The notes under the pieces are model-generated. The model was not told the origin of the DNA. It saw nothing but the letters and a program-made list of their open reading frames with translations, and searched no databases. A DNA stretch of 64,000 nt, from positions 71,298,914-71,362,913 of the forward strand of contig CP154956.1 in NCBI GenBank assembly GCA_039621445.1. Direction: 5' to 3'. The position numbers and the translations under genes are program-made. The DNA comes from Euglena gracilis (lineage: Eukaryota > Euglenida > Euglenophyceae > Euglenales). Of this stretch, positions 22,817-35,600 are shown one piece after another. Each line of letters opens with the position of its first letter. The stretch's first letter is position 1.

Positions 22817-25661
22817 TCATTCTCGAAATTGGCGCAAAGCCATAAAGCATGCCAGAGAACTGCAGGAGCAAATTTGGGGGACAGGAGCATCCCGCTTGAG
22901 GAACCCGGACATCGACAAATTGAACCTTTTCCTTTTGCTGCCAATTTGAGGGCACGAGGGCAAAGATGTGGTGGGAGAGAACAGGATGGCAGGCAAACAA
23001 ACAAAATCAGTCTGCAACATCCGTATGCCTTATGGAGGGTCAAAAGATTTAAAAAAAAAACAACTCTGTGCCAGGTTATATCGAAGGAAGTTCCTTGCAC
23101 TTCACTTTAAAAAAAAAGCCCCATAAATTCAGCTCACGGAAGGCGTTGTTCTTGCTGTACGCACTTTACATCCACCACACCTAACGTGAGGGGCTGAAAC
23201 GCCGTCCACGCTGGCAAAGTACTGGAGGCCACCCACAGGTTCTGCCTAGGCTGGGCGGTGGCCACAGCCACAGCCACTGCCCCAAGAATGCCCATCACCT
23301 GCACCGCAGAAGGGTTGTTGCTGAGAGGACACACCACGCAATGCAGGAAGTGAATCTGAGTCATTGACGCCGCTCTGTTCCCACAGCCTGTAGGAGTTCC
23401 AACAGTGGTCTTGCACTTTTGGTTTTTTTCCAGGACCTGGGGGGGTCCAGACCCACTCACCCACCCCTGGGGGGGTTCAGGTTAAGGGGGGGGGGGTCGC
23501 TGAGCTCTTATCCCTTTATGGGTAAGAGCGAAGCTTACCCCTGGCGAAACCGAGAACCAGGAACTGACGGATTATCCTGGCCCGGTTCCCAGAATTTTTT
23601 TCTCAGTCGCGAGCGACTGGATTTCTAGTTTCCGAATCACCTGGGTTTGACCCCCAACTCTCCGCCAGGCCCGAGTTATTCACGCACGAAGGGGTCCAAA
23701 CTGGGTAGGATTTACCCCCCCCGGGATAAGCCCCCCCCCCTTTGGACTCTGCCATTTCGGGCCCCAAAATTGATATTTTCAAAATACCTCCAAAATGAAG
23801 CCAAATCAAAGGAAATGTCCGGAGATCTACTTTGAAGCCCTTGGAACGCCCCATCTACCAGTATTTTGATTTCCCCGCAACTCCCCGCCTAGCCGAGATA
23901 CAGCCGTTTTCGGCCCAGATGGCCGTTTTGTACACTTTTCCCACTGTTCGACTTAGCCGTTTTCGGGGGTGGGGGATCAAAAAATCGATGTTATCAAAAT
24001 ATCTCGAAAATGATGCAAAATCAAAGGAAATGTCCGGAGACCTAAATTGAAGCCCTTGGAACGCTCTATCTACTGGTATTTTGATTTCCCCGCAACTCCC
24101 TGCCTAGCCCGAGATACGGCCGTTTTTTTTTTGGCCAATTTCGGCCATTTTGTACACTTTTTCCACTGTTCGACTTAGCCGTTTTCGGCCAAAAAAGTCG
24201 AAAAAAAAATCCATAATTTTTTTTGCCTGAAACGATGTTTTTTGGCCTCCCGGACCCGGAAAAACTGTTTTTGAGCCGAAAATGAGCGTTTTTCAACCCA
24301 CCAGCGCCCCGTTTTTGGGCACAAAACCCATGGATTTCAGTCAAAAGAGCTCCATGGAGTGGGCCGGTATATATGGGGGGGGGGGGGGAATGAAGGGGTG
24401 GGTGCGCGCTTATTAAGAGCTCAGCACTATTCAAAACCTGGTTCACTTTTGGGTCAATTTGTGGTCCAAAAAAATTCAGTGCTTCGCGCCGGAAAAAAAT
24501 GCGGAAAACCCCGCCTCCAGCGAGGTGCCCGCTCGGCCAGGACCCACCCATAACCCCTGGCTCACGAAACTTTAAAAAATCTCTGGTTTTGGTACATCGC
24601 TGCTTGAACTGGGAAATATGGGAGGAGAACCTTTCGTTGTTTCTCCTTTACCCCAGGTACTAATCCCACTCCCTGGTGGAGGTTTGCCCCCCGGGCAATT
24701 GTCGCGCGACAAATTGGGCAGCACGGAGGGGGTTGACAATTTCCCAGGGTGACAATTTGGCCGGGGGTGACAATTGCCCAGGGGCGTCAATTGCCCAGGG
24801 GCGTCAATTGCCCACCCATGTTAGCCACATTTAAACCAAATGCCCAAGAACGCCATCTGAAACACAAGTGAACACGCAAAAATGCAGCTCTGGTAGTGAT
24901 ATTGTGCAGAGTGTTTGGTAAAATTCTCAGCACGTTGTAGCGAAATAGAAGCTCAATCGAGTCGTGTCGGCAAAAAGAAAGTTCACAGTGCAATACTATG
25001 GAGGGGGGGGGTGACAAATTGGGAAGCACGGAGGGGGGTGACAATTTCCTTTAAAAATTTCCTTTTCTCAAAAATTTCGAAATTTCTGCAACTTCTGAGA
25101 CCTGATTTGGTGAGGTATTGTTGATTTCTGCATCCAAATGTGTGTAAGTTCAACATTGCACCTTCAAATTAAGGGGAATTTTTCCTTTTCGGCGCGAAGC
25201 GCCGGATTTTTTTTGCAGTCAAATTTTTCCCCCTTGTCTAAGCACCACCCCCCTGGTTCTTACCCATATTTTGGCAAAATAAGCACCACCCCCCCCGGTT
25301 CTTACCCATCTTTTCCGGTTCTTAGACAAGGGGGGGGGGAGGTACTGAACAAATTTTAGTTTAAATTTTTTTCCTCAACAAATCGACGAAATTGTTATTC
25401 TTTTAAACCATCTCAAGCGAATCCATTACTTTTTTTAAAAAAAAAAAGTATTGCTCGTTTGTTTTGAATTGGATTTTGTCAACACCTGCAAATTCTTGTG
25501 TCTGAATTCAGTTCATTTTGGCACGCCGAAAATGCCCGGAGTTTTCCTTTGTGTTTGAGCGTTGTTGCCAGCCAGTCAATAATTAGGTGAAGCCAGAAAA
25601 AAATTAGTTCAAGTGAAGTCCAAGTGACGGTGTGCTGTGACTACTTTGTGGACAAGGAACA

Positions 25662-25703
<42 letters not shown>

Positions 25704-27896
25704 TGTCTGTGCATCATGGAGAATTTTGAGTAAATTTTGGATGGGCTGTCGACACCAAGAAGCATGGAATGAATTTAATTCAGGAATGCTACCCGCGCCC
25801 CCCCGGGCAATTGACGCCCCCGGGTAATTGACGCCCCCGGGCAATTGTCACCCCTGGCTGTGCCGGCCAATTTGTCACCCTTTCCCTTGAAAATGCACAC
25901 AAAATAAACCTCCCTGTGACGATGACCTGTAAAAAGATGGGTAAGAACCGGGGGGGTGGTGCTTAGACAAGGGTGGTGCTTAGACAAGGGGGGGGGAGGT
26001 ACCACCTAGGTCAGGGCATAGCAAGATCCATGGCCCTGAAAACACCTTCTACTCCCAACCTTTGCTGGGAGGATGGGAAAGCAGGGAGGGGGGGCTGTGG
26101 CACACCCAGCCGGCGATGGCGGCGGCGATCCCCGGCCGAGCCCGGGCCGCCGCGGGGTCGGGGGCGTGGCAGAGAGGGTGGGCGGCGGGCCCCTCCATCG
26201 GCAGCGGCCACCACGTCCACCTGGGGGCAGACAATCGTCACCCCCCCCATGCCAGAGTTGTTGTTGGGGGGGGGGGCTCAACCTCACCCTCACCTGCCTC
26301 CCCCCCCCTTGTCCAACGACCAGTAATGTTCGTCTCTGACCGGGGGGGGGGACCCCCCTCGGTCGTTAGACAAGGGGGTGGAGTCGGCAAAAAATTGGCC
26401 ACAGGTGGGGGGTATATGGCAATTTCGGGCTGTTTTTGACCATTGTTGGCATTTTTTTGGCCACTTGTAATCTTTTTTTTGACCATTTTGGGGCACTTTT
26501 CGCCATTTTTGGCCATTCTTGGCCAATTTTAAGTAACTTTTGGCCATTTGTCACAATTCCGCACACTTGCATCCATTTTAGTTATTCTGGGTAATTTTGT
26601 GTTTTTGGAGGGCGTTTTTTTTTAAAGCCATTTTTGGGGCAATTTCAGCCTTATTATGGTGGTCATCCCAAGAAATTACTAAAAAATCTCTGAAATAAGC
26701 AAATGCTAAAAAGCGAAATTGAATCACACAAATCTCTTCACAATTACGTATATGACTGACCGGGGGGGGGTCGTTAGACAAGGGGGGGGATATCAAACCA
26801 GGCTGCCCCCCCCTCCCCCTCAAGGAAAGAGCCACCCAGCCTGGGGGGGGGGGAGATTTAAAAAGTTGCAAAAGCTGTGACGGCATGGCAATGGCAGGAA
26901 CCCAAACTCAGGAATCAGGCCTCGTGTGTTCCTGTTCCTTTTTCCTTGCATTTTGGTCAGTTTGTCAAGTGTCAAAATATGCACAGCCTCTGAGTGGTTT
27001 CCGACGTCCCAAGATTCGGGTGGTGTGGTAAGTGAGAACTGGTACCCTGGTCCAAGAGGGACAAGTTAACTGCTGAACAACAACAGCTTGAGAAACTTTG
27101 GAAGACAAAAATGGAAGTTGTACGCAATTCCAGCACTGTTTTTCAATGAAAATATCAAGCTGTTGATGTTTGCTTTCGCCACAAAGAGATGAGATTGCCT
27201 CGTCAGCTCAGAAAGACTGGGGACAGAAAAATCAGGTGCTCCTTCTCCTTGCCTATTTTTTAGTTTATTCCTTTTTAAAAAAAAAGATGAGGGCCACATT
27301 GCAAGCCATTGGGTGGTGGAATATAATAGAATCGTCCAAAAAGAATGTCTTGCCTGACAGTCAGGGTGTCGTATTGAGGGGATGGCTGCAGACATTTCTG
27401 CCTGGATGCAACACACTCAGATCAGAGGGCTCAGATCGCCAAAGACGGACGCAAACAAAAATGGCAGTAATCTGCTGTACATGATGAGAGCGAATTCTGA
27501 AAGCGATGCGATGGAATTTACAATGGGTGCAACTTCCAGATCGGATGTTGCCAGAAGGGATAATGAAAATGGACGCTGCCTTTCCAGTCAGTCTGCTGCC
27601 CCTCTAGGCTCACCGCTGCAACCTGGGTTGTTGCCGTCAACTTCTGAGATAAAATAACTTTCCATTACGCCAAGCATCCACAACTTTCAAGGAAAGGCAG
27701 CAAAAAGTTTCGGCTGCATACACACACCAAGGTATCCGGCGGTATGTACACCTGCAAACAGTGGTGTGCAGAAAGTGAAACTCTCACCGCTTGAAAGAAG
27801 ACCTCCGAGGGGGGGCCATGCTGACAGGGTCGTGGACCACCGGGTCCCAGCCCGGCGGGGGTGTTGACAGCAGGACATCGCTTGGCAACTCACCTG
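22817..27896 (-). CDS. Unassigned split gene, minus strand
   Basis: Three to four exons look real, but no family is recognised. One exon (27787-27896, acceptor CACCCCAG-type, donor AAGCG before GTGAGAG) includes ELPSDVLLSTPPPGWDPVV and SMAPPRRSSFKR. A second (about 26105-26230, acceptor GTCTGCCCCCAG, donor GGTGTGCC) is open in several frames. A third (23138-23387, acceptor CTCCTACAG, donor CC before GTGAGC) includes NNPSAVQVMGILGAVAVAVA, a possible membrane helix, and QNLWVASSTLPAWTAF. A last exon begins after TTGGCAG (about 22935). In the phase set by exon three it reads KRKRFNLSMSGFLKRDAPVP and stops at 22817; another frame is also open. Grouping these exons into one gene rests only on strand, order and splice sites. 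Introns hold TGACAATTGCCC-type repeats (24690-24810, 25000-25040, 25800-25880) and AAGCACCACCCCCC repeats. Confidence 0.4.
23480..24560. repeat. Dispersed repeat with GAGATACGGCC modules and a conserved hairpin
   Basis: A hairpin, GCTCTTATCCC…GGGTAAGAGC, at about 23500-23530 is followed by two modules. Each contains CCGCCTAGCC-GAGATAC, CCGTTTTCGG and CGAAAATGATGCAAAATC. The same modules and hairpin make up the three-copy block at 56.3-59.57 kb. The stretch lies in an intron of the unassigned gene at 22.8-27.9 kb. Confidence 0.55.
24660..26010. repeat. TGACAATTGCCC and AAGCACCACCC repeat clusters around a (GT)n tract
   Basis: Copies of GGGGTGACAATTGCCC (24720-25040) recur in opposite orientation at 25800-25880. 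Copies of TTGTCTAAGCACCACCCCCC (25225-25330) recur in opposite orientation at 25935-26005, with remnants at 26360 and 26775. A (GT)n microsatellite lies at 25664-25702, and GGCGCGAAGCGCC is at 25191. The order of the two repeats does not form one simple inverted pair, so at least two insertions are likely. Confidence 0.5.
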
Positions 27897-29639
27897 GGGA
27901 TAGGTTCACTCAGTGGCCCCCAAAGGGGCCAACCCCCCTGGGGGAGTTGGCACTTTTATTGGGGGAAAACCATCCGCTTCTTTCTTAATCCGCCCACCCA
28001 CCTGCAACCACTCCGGGGGAATCTCTCACCCACTAAACCCCGGCCTCTGGCTAACCAGTGGCACACCCCACCCCTCCACCCCTGGGGAGGAGGGGGTTCG
28101 GCGGCCCAAACCCGCCCACCCCTCTCCGATGCGCCGATGCGCAATGTCCCGAAACGGTTCTGCATTCGAACGCCGACGCCTGACGTCCAGGACGAACCTG
28201 CACCCCCAGGGCCTGGGCACAAAGCAACGACTTGGAACTCAACCGTCTACAGGCACAGGGCTGTCAAGGCCCAGTGTGCAGCAACCCAAAGCGCCGGGGA
28301 ATGAAACGAGGGGACTCCATTGCGCAGTTGCGGAATGGCGCACCATTTTTTATCATCACAAAAAACAAAAGAAATTGCGCATCTGCGCAACATTTTATAT
28401 TCATTTTAATCTTAAATGTGGGTAATCATTGCGCACGTGTGCAATGATAACTGTACATGCAGACATACATATGTATACATAATATCTGTATATCTACAAA
28501 TATTAAAATAGGTTTTGATTGCGCATCTGTGCAATGGACACCCTTAGAGAAATGAATGAGCTATAAGAAAGAATGAGTTACGTTGCAATAGAAATACAAT
28601 TTTTGAAATTCCATAATATGTGCCTGTCGCACAGATGCGAAATATACTGCTTGAATTGAAACTTATCTCACAATGGAGGGAGAGAACGGCCCTGGTAGAG
28701 TATGAACGCCACAGGGGATTGAGCACAATGTAGGACAGGTGGATGGAAGCCTTCTCTTGGTCAGTTGTCTTGAAATCAGGTGAACATTGCACATCTGCGC
28801 AACAGCCACACTGCTTTAGAATTTTTGACCAATGAATTTCCTCACCAAGCCCAACATCGGCCGTGCAGAGAGGCACCGGAACATGCCAGACACCCACAAA
28901 TTCAGGGGCTTCCGATACCCATTGTAGACATGCACAGCAATTATCCATTGCAAACATGCGCGATGGATAATTGTTGTGCATGTGCGCAATGTCCATGACC
29001 ACTGCGTTTTGCGCCCGGCAGTGTAGGGGCTGGAGTTGCTCACCAAACGTTGGAGACCAGGCCTGGGCTTGCCCTCAATCCCCCCAACCCCTCCACCTGG
29101 TGGTTCCCACTGTACCCCTCCTCGCGCTTCATGCACCCAGGATGACAACTTCATGGCACGCCGCTTTCCAATTTTTTTTCACAACGGTGTGTGTAGAGTC
29201 CACCCTCTGGATGACTCAACACGCAACCCTTCAGACACATTCCACAGAGCCTGAAAAAGCAACAAAAAGGTCCACCCGGGCTGTAACCAAAGGGTCAAAA
29301 AAGGGTGGGTTTCAACGCCAGGTTTCAAAAAGATTGCAATATGAGCAACACAAAAAATTAAAACCTTAAGTGCAAGTTAGGCCACCTAAGTGGGTTCAGG
29401 TGGATTTTCAACTTCAAGAACTTCTCCCCCCCCAACCAAATAATGGCCCCTCCCTGGCCTCTGACTGTGGATTCAAAACAAAACTGCGGGGCTTATTATT
29501 TGGGAGGTTCCAAAAAAATTAAACCTCCAAAGAAGCCCAAAAGTACAGAAAGAAATCAATTTTTTAACCCAAATTTGATGGGCAGCCCATTTTCAACCCA
29601 TTCGTCCATTTTGCCCCATTCTTGCGAGACGTAAATCCG
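27897..29639. repeat. Intergenic region with an array of TGCGCA-centred palindromes
   Basis: Between 28315 and 29000 there are about eight copies of a palindromic motif around TTGCGCAnnTGCGCAA, with variants near 28320, 28377, 28428, 28517, 28630, 28787, 28950 and 28972. They sit 50-150 bp apart in AT-rich sequence. One more variant (GCGCCTGCGCAA) is at 31740. Bases 27900-28300 are C-rich, and 29000-29600 show nothing I recognise. This resembles the design of the 2587-4995 transposon but with a different motif; ends and target duplications were not found. Confidence 0.5.
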
Positions 29640-32600
29640 TCACTGTCCAGCCGCCTTCCAGGGCACACATTGCAATCCGTCCAGGGGGGATGAGGGCTGG
29701 AAAAACAGGCTCCTGGCTGGCTGGGGTGGTCCCTTTGGGCTTAGCGACGCCTTCGTTGGCGGGGGGACGGCTGCCAGGCCGCTGCCGGTGGCAGAGTGGA
29801 CTGTGAGTGGGGCCACCACCTCGGCGGTGGAGCATCCCCCAATTCCAGTGAGGGGGAAAGGTGGGAGGGGCATCCCCGGGGCCACAACATCACTGACCCA
29901 TCATTCGGAAGTGAAACCCCCCCAAAAAAACGACCAAAAATGCCAATTTTTGGCCATTTTTAAACCCTGTTTAAAACAAAAAAAATGCTCGGCGCTTTGC
30001 GTCGAAATTCTTCGGAATAGCCCGGCTTCGCTGGGCTGGACCTAACTATATTTCAGCACCCCCCCCCCCTCCGGGGGTCTGCAGCCTGGCTGGGAGCTGG
30101 TGGCTGGGAAAAAAAGTGCTGGCTGGCTGGACCCCCCTCCCGCCCCCCCCCCCCGGGGGGGAGGCCCCCTCCAGCTTAAGAAAACCCCTCATGCTCTGGG
30201 CCACCTCTTCAAATGAAGAGATGAGAGCACCACAAGGGACTGGCACCATTAGTCCCTTGGTTAATTCCTTTGGTGTTCAGCTTTCTGAACACCAAAGTTG
30301 TCTGTTTGTTTGCGAACAGACCGGGGGATGGGCGGGACGAAGGTGCACCTCCGCACAGAACGCGAGCTCGTGGCTGATGTGGATGAGGTCCCCGCGGCAC
30401 GACGGGGCCTCGTCTGCGGGGATGGTGTTAGCAGCGGCCTTCATCCTCCAGGTCCTCAGGTTGCTAGGCCACCCCCTCCTCTCTGCTCCTCAACCCCGAC
30501 GTCTGTGGACCAATGGTGGGTGACCAGCAGAATACGTTGGCCCCTTTTATCCGTTGGGTATGGAAGCCGTTGGGCGAAGTTCATGTGTAGTTGTTGTGCC
30601 TTGGTCCCAGCCTTCACCGAGGACAGGCTGGGGCACCGATGACTGGACAGCCCGAGAAACAAAAAAGGCCTTCGACACATGCACCGGATGACGGCCAGAA
30701 GCTTCGGAGGTGCATCTTCAGCTTTTTGCCTTTTTAGGAGGGCTTACGGGGTCCAGAGTTTAGACCACAGATTTACTCAGTGACCGTGAAGGGGGGGATT
30801 GTTTCCTTGGCTCAAACCCGCACACTTTTGAAGACCCGCCAGAGATGACCCCCCCCACTGGGACCGACCCACCCACCCACCTACCCAAAACCCATTCAAA
30901 TCAGCCAAAATCCAGTGAAACCAATTTCCAGCGCTGCAAACAGCTTTGGGGAACCTTGGGGGCTGGGAAAAGTTGGGGGAGGGTGGCCAAATTAATTCAG
31001 GCAAGACAGTGTGGGGTCCAGACCACAGGTTCATTTGGCACTGGTGTGCCCCCTCCTCCGGGGAGGATTCCGAGAGCGGGTGGGTGGATCGCCCCCGAGG
31101 GCGGTGGGTCCGTCCAGCCCGGCCGAAGGCAGGCCCGCCGCACGGCCCCGGCCTGGGCCCGGGGTACTTCCCCAGGGGGATGGCCTTGGCGGCCTGGGGG
31201 TCGGGCCCCGCCGCGAAGTGGACTGTCCGCCGCAGCACGACGGCGGTGTCCTGCACGGCCTTGCCGGTGGCGTTGTCCAGGTTTCCCGTGACGCTGGCGA
31301 CCTCGCCCGCCGCCGGCAATGGGAGGTCGGGCACATGTGAGGCCGACGCCGTCCCGGGGATGTGGGGTCCAGGAGGTGTCCTTCGAAGCGGGAGGTGTTC
31401 AGCGGGCTTCTTTTTAGGATCTCCGGGGGGATGGGGGGTCCCCCCCCACCCGGGGGATCCCCCTCAAAGTTGGGTGGTCTAAGGGCATTCTCCAAATTTC
31501 CCTTCGCACCAAACCCACAGTACACCTCTGGACCGGGACCCCCCCCCCCCGGAGGGGGATCCAGGGGGATCCGGCCCCGGACCCACCCACACCCCAGGGG
31601 GTCTTCCAATTTAGAAAGGAGCCTGGTGTTGATTGGCCCAATGGGGATACATTCCTCTGCATTTTTATTTCATTTTGGTTTAAAAAAACAGTGAACTACG
31701 AAATGGCTTCAATGCCTAACAAAGAAATGCATCGTGGATCGCGCCTGCGCAAAAATGACATACCGCCGGACAATTGCCGACGTTCAAGGAAATGACATTT
31801 CTGAACAATTCCTTTGCTGGCCTTCAACTGAGAGAGAGCCACCTGCAGGCCAACCAACGGTCCTGTTACAGAAGGAGAGGAAATGCAATCTCCCACTGGA
31901 ATCAAACTGCCGCGCTGCTCACCTGACAGCACAGGCCATTTCTGGGGGGGGGGTCGCGTCGACAAAATTTCGAGGAGGTAGTTGGGATGGCCTGTGGGAG
32001 GAAATCCGCGTGGCACACCGCAGTGGTGCCAAACGACCAGAGGGCCTTCCCCGAAGGGTTCAAGTGGAACGGGACGGGGGCGTTGTTGGCGGGCGGCAGG
32101 ACGACAACGTCGAATCGACGCGTGCACTTCAGGTCGGTCACAACCAGAGGCGAGGAACGGTCCATACAATATTTTACCGACCCCCCCGGGGGGGGGGGTC
32201 ACTCCACTCTTTAAAAAACCAGTCAGTCACCTTTTCAACAGTCAGTCACTACCCCTCCCCCGGCAGGGCAGAACGGGAAGGCCTGGTGGGGGGGGTCGAC
32301 CCCCCCACCCGGGAGGTGGGGGGGGGGTGGGTCGACCCCCCCCCACCCACCACAGCATTTTAACCGATTTTGGGAAAACGGGGATTTTGGCCAGAAAAAT
32401 TTTTGAACTTTTTTTGAAAAATGAACCCAAAACACATGATTTTTTGATGGAAAACCACATTTTTTTCACAAACAATCTCAAAATTTTCCGTCCTAAAAAC
32501 TGGTAATTTTTAGGAGGGGGGGGGGTGAAAAAAACGAAGGTCAAAAAAGTGGACAAAAATTTGGCACAATCAAATTTTACTGACATTTTTCTCGTTGAAC

Positions 32601-35600
32601 TTTTTTTTCACTTTCAATGACATTTTTTTGCTTCAAAAACCTCTCAAAATCAACATTTTGAAAAAATGTCGAATTTTTGGTAAGGTGTGAAAAAATGGGG
32701 TTTTGGGTGGTTTTCGGGGGGACCCCCGATATGGGTCCCAAAATGGGTCAAAAAAAACACCCGGCGCCGAAGGCGCCGGAAAATTTTTTTCGGGTCCAAA
32801 AATTGGTGCTCCTGGAAATACGGGAAGAGGTGGTGGGGGGGCCCCCCACCCAGCATGCAGGGGGTGGGGGGGTGGTCGACCCCCCATCACCCACCACCCT
32901 GGCTGTTCGGCCGATTCCCGTTCTGCCCTGCCCCCGGGGGGTCGGCCACTCTTGAATCCAATCCATTTTCCGGCGCCTTTTTGCCAGGCCACTTTGGTGG
33001 CTTTTGCCGACCCCCCCGGGGGGAGGGGGTCCGGACCAAAAACCAGTCAGTCACTCTGAGAAAACCAGTTACCCACCCCGGGGGGGGGGGGGAGGTCGGC
33101 CAGTGACTAAGTGATTGTGTGTAACGGTCCGCCAGGCATTACCATCTTTGGAAAAGAAATTTGTATCCCATCATTTTGTCTGTCAGTCGACCAACCAAAA
33201 CTCGGTGGGTATTTTTTGTGCCCTTTGGAATCGACACGCCCCTCGAAGGTTGCCGGGTACTTCGCACCATTGCAAAGAGGATCTGGACAGATCCAACCAC
33301 GTCACGTTGGTAAACTTGAGGTTAATGTGCTCGATTTTTGGTGGTGGGAAATTCATTGAAAACACATAGACACCTTCACAACACAACTTCATGCCAGCTT
33401 CTGATTGTCCAGATTCCAGCAAACCCTGCAAAGCCACCACTGCCTTCACCTTGTAATACACGGCGCATTGCCAATGGGGGCCTTGGGGGCAAGGACACTC
33501 TCAAATGCAAAAATTCAATTTAACCCCAACTTAACCAGAGATAACCTTAATGAAAAGATTACCTAATTTATTCCCATCTCCCCATCTTGTGATACTTTAT
33601 TGTCTTGCCCTGAGGAATGGTAAACCCCCAAATAACACCCCCCCCCAAATAATACCCTCCCCTTGGGCCGGGACTTCGGGCGAAAAAATAACGCCCCCCC
33701 CCCCCCGGTTTGGGGCCGAAGGCCCGGATTTTGACCTGAAAATGTAGGTGAAAATTACAGTTCTGACAACAAATCCTGAAAAAAATCAATTTTTCTGGAT
33801 TATCTGACCTCCAAAAAATGCTAAAATTCATAAGAAAGTACAAAAAATGACCCCAAAGGGTGGGCTTTGGTGCTATTTTGGCTCCTACGGAACTTCGAAA
33901 ATTTTCGAAAATTTTTGGGAAATTATGCCCCCCCCAAATAATACCTCCCCTCGGGCCGGGGCTTCGGGCAAAAAAAATAATACCCGGGGGGGGGGGGTAT
34001 TATTTGGGGGGTTTATCATAAATGTGATGTTTTTTTGAAGCATTTTATTGTTGGTCCATAACTTGGAACAATCCATTCAGCGACGAGATGGCTGTGTTGG
34101 TTTCCTTAGAGGGCGGAAGGGGGCATATTCCATGTTCCATACCCACGGCCGTTGCGGCGGGTCCCTGACTGGGCCTGAAAGGAGGGGAGGCAGAAGTCCG
34201 GCAGTGGGCACGAGAACGGCCACGCGTGCTGCCCCGGGGGGAGGAAGCGGGTGCCGCCGGACAGCCATGGCCCTCGGTCTGGGGCGCTTGCCGCCTTCAA
34301 AGGACCTCTCAGTCACTGTATTGCATTGCTATTCACACCAACCCTACCCTGGGGGGAGGCACCTGACTGTCAGGTGGGCCCTACTGCCCAGCCTGGGTTC
34401 GGGTCCCCGAGGCTAGCCAATTGCAGCAAAGCCCCAAAGCGAGGCTGACCCTGACCCGAACGAGAACCCATTCCAAAAGAGTGATGGTAAGTGTCTACGT
34501 TTTCCTAAAATTGGCAGAATCCCCGCCGGGGGGTCGGCCACTCTGGAATCCAAGAAAAAATTGACCACAATCGTGGAACAAATGGCAAAAAAAAAAATCC
34601 GACTTCTTCGGCGCCAGGTCACTTAACTGGTTTTCTCTCCCCCCCCCCTCCGGAGGGTCCGGGCCAAAAACCAATCAGCCACTCTAAAAAAAACAAAACA
34701 AGTCGCCCAAGGAGGTAACTAAGCCCTCGTTCGATTGCATGGTCCAGAGCGGTCCGGGCCACCTTCCATGAGGGACACCGTGGACCGGAAGATGCTGTGT
34801 CGGAGGGTGTCCCAAGGGGCCGCCTCCAACTGCGGAAAGGTGGCTGGGGGAGGGGAGTGGAGAAAAAGGAAATGGCCCACAGAAGGTGGTTCGAGGTTTA
34901 TGAGTGTGAGGAACCGCCACACATCTGAATCTATTCACCTTTGAAATTAATTTTTTCTGGAATATGTGGAATATTTATGGTGGAATACTCCGGATATATC
35001 TGCAATAAGTATCCCACATATTCCGGCATAAATATTCCAGATATTCTGGAAATAAATATCCGGATATTCTGGAATCATTCCCGATATTCCGGAATAAATA
35101 TTACGGATATTCCAGAACATGCTGGATTTTGCTCCAGATATTTTGGTGACATTCTGCCAAAATAACTTAGAAAATTATACTCCGGTGTCAGAAACCAATT
35201 CTGCTAAAAACGCTTGGCAAGGCACCTATAAACAGAAAAAGAATGCCCATTTTTGGGTTATTTTAGGCCAATTAAGGCCATGTTTATCTGTAGGTGAGGG
35301 TCCATGATTTGGGTTGCTCTCAAAACCTAAACTGCATAAAATGTGCATCAATTTTCGAAATTCATTAAAATAAAATATCACTGAAGAGAAAACATCCATT
35401 TGCAGGTGAAGCACTGTTCAGAAGACCATGGTCTCAATGGAGGAATCACCGACCACAAAATCACATTGGAAAAACATTTGGTAAATCTTTAAAATGGCAG
35501 AAAATTGCTGGACACACTCAAATGGGTGGTGAAAATTTTGGATAATAAAACCAATTCCTGAGGAGATGAGAAAATGCATCGGAACACATACTGAAACTGG

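Noticed and set aside
23500-23560. Possible small structured RNA gene at the GCTCTTA hairpin
   Set aside because: The hairpin is part of a dispersed repeat found at 56870 and 59540, and no promoter or cloverleaf shape is present.
29000-30000. CRISPR-like spaced repeats (TGCGCA motifs nearby)
   Set aside because: Spacers and motif spacing are irregular, the motif is palindromic and short, and the host is eukaryotic.
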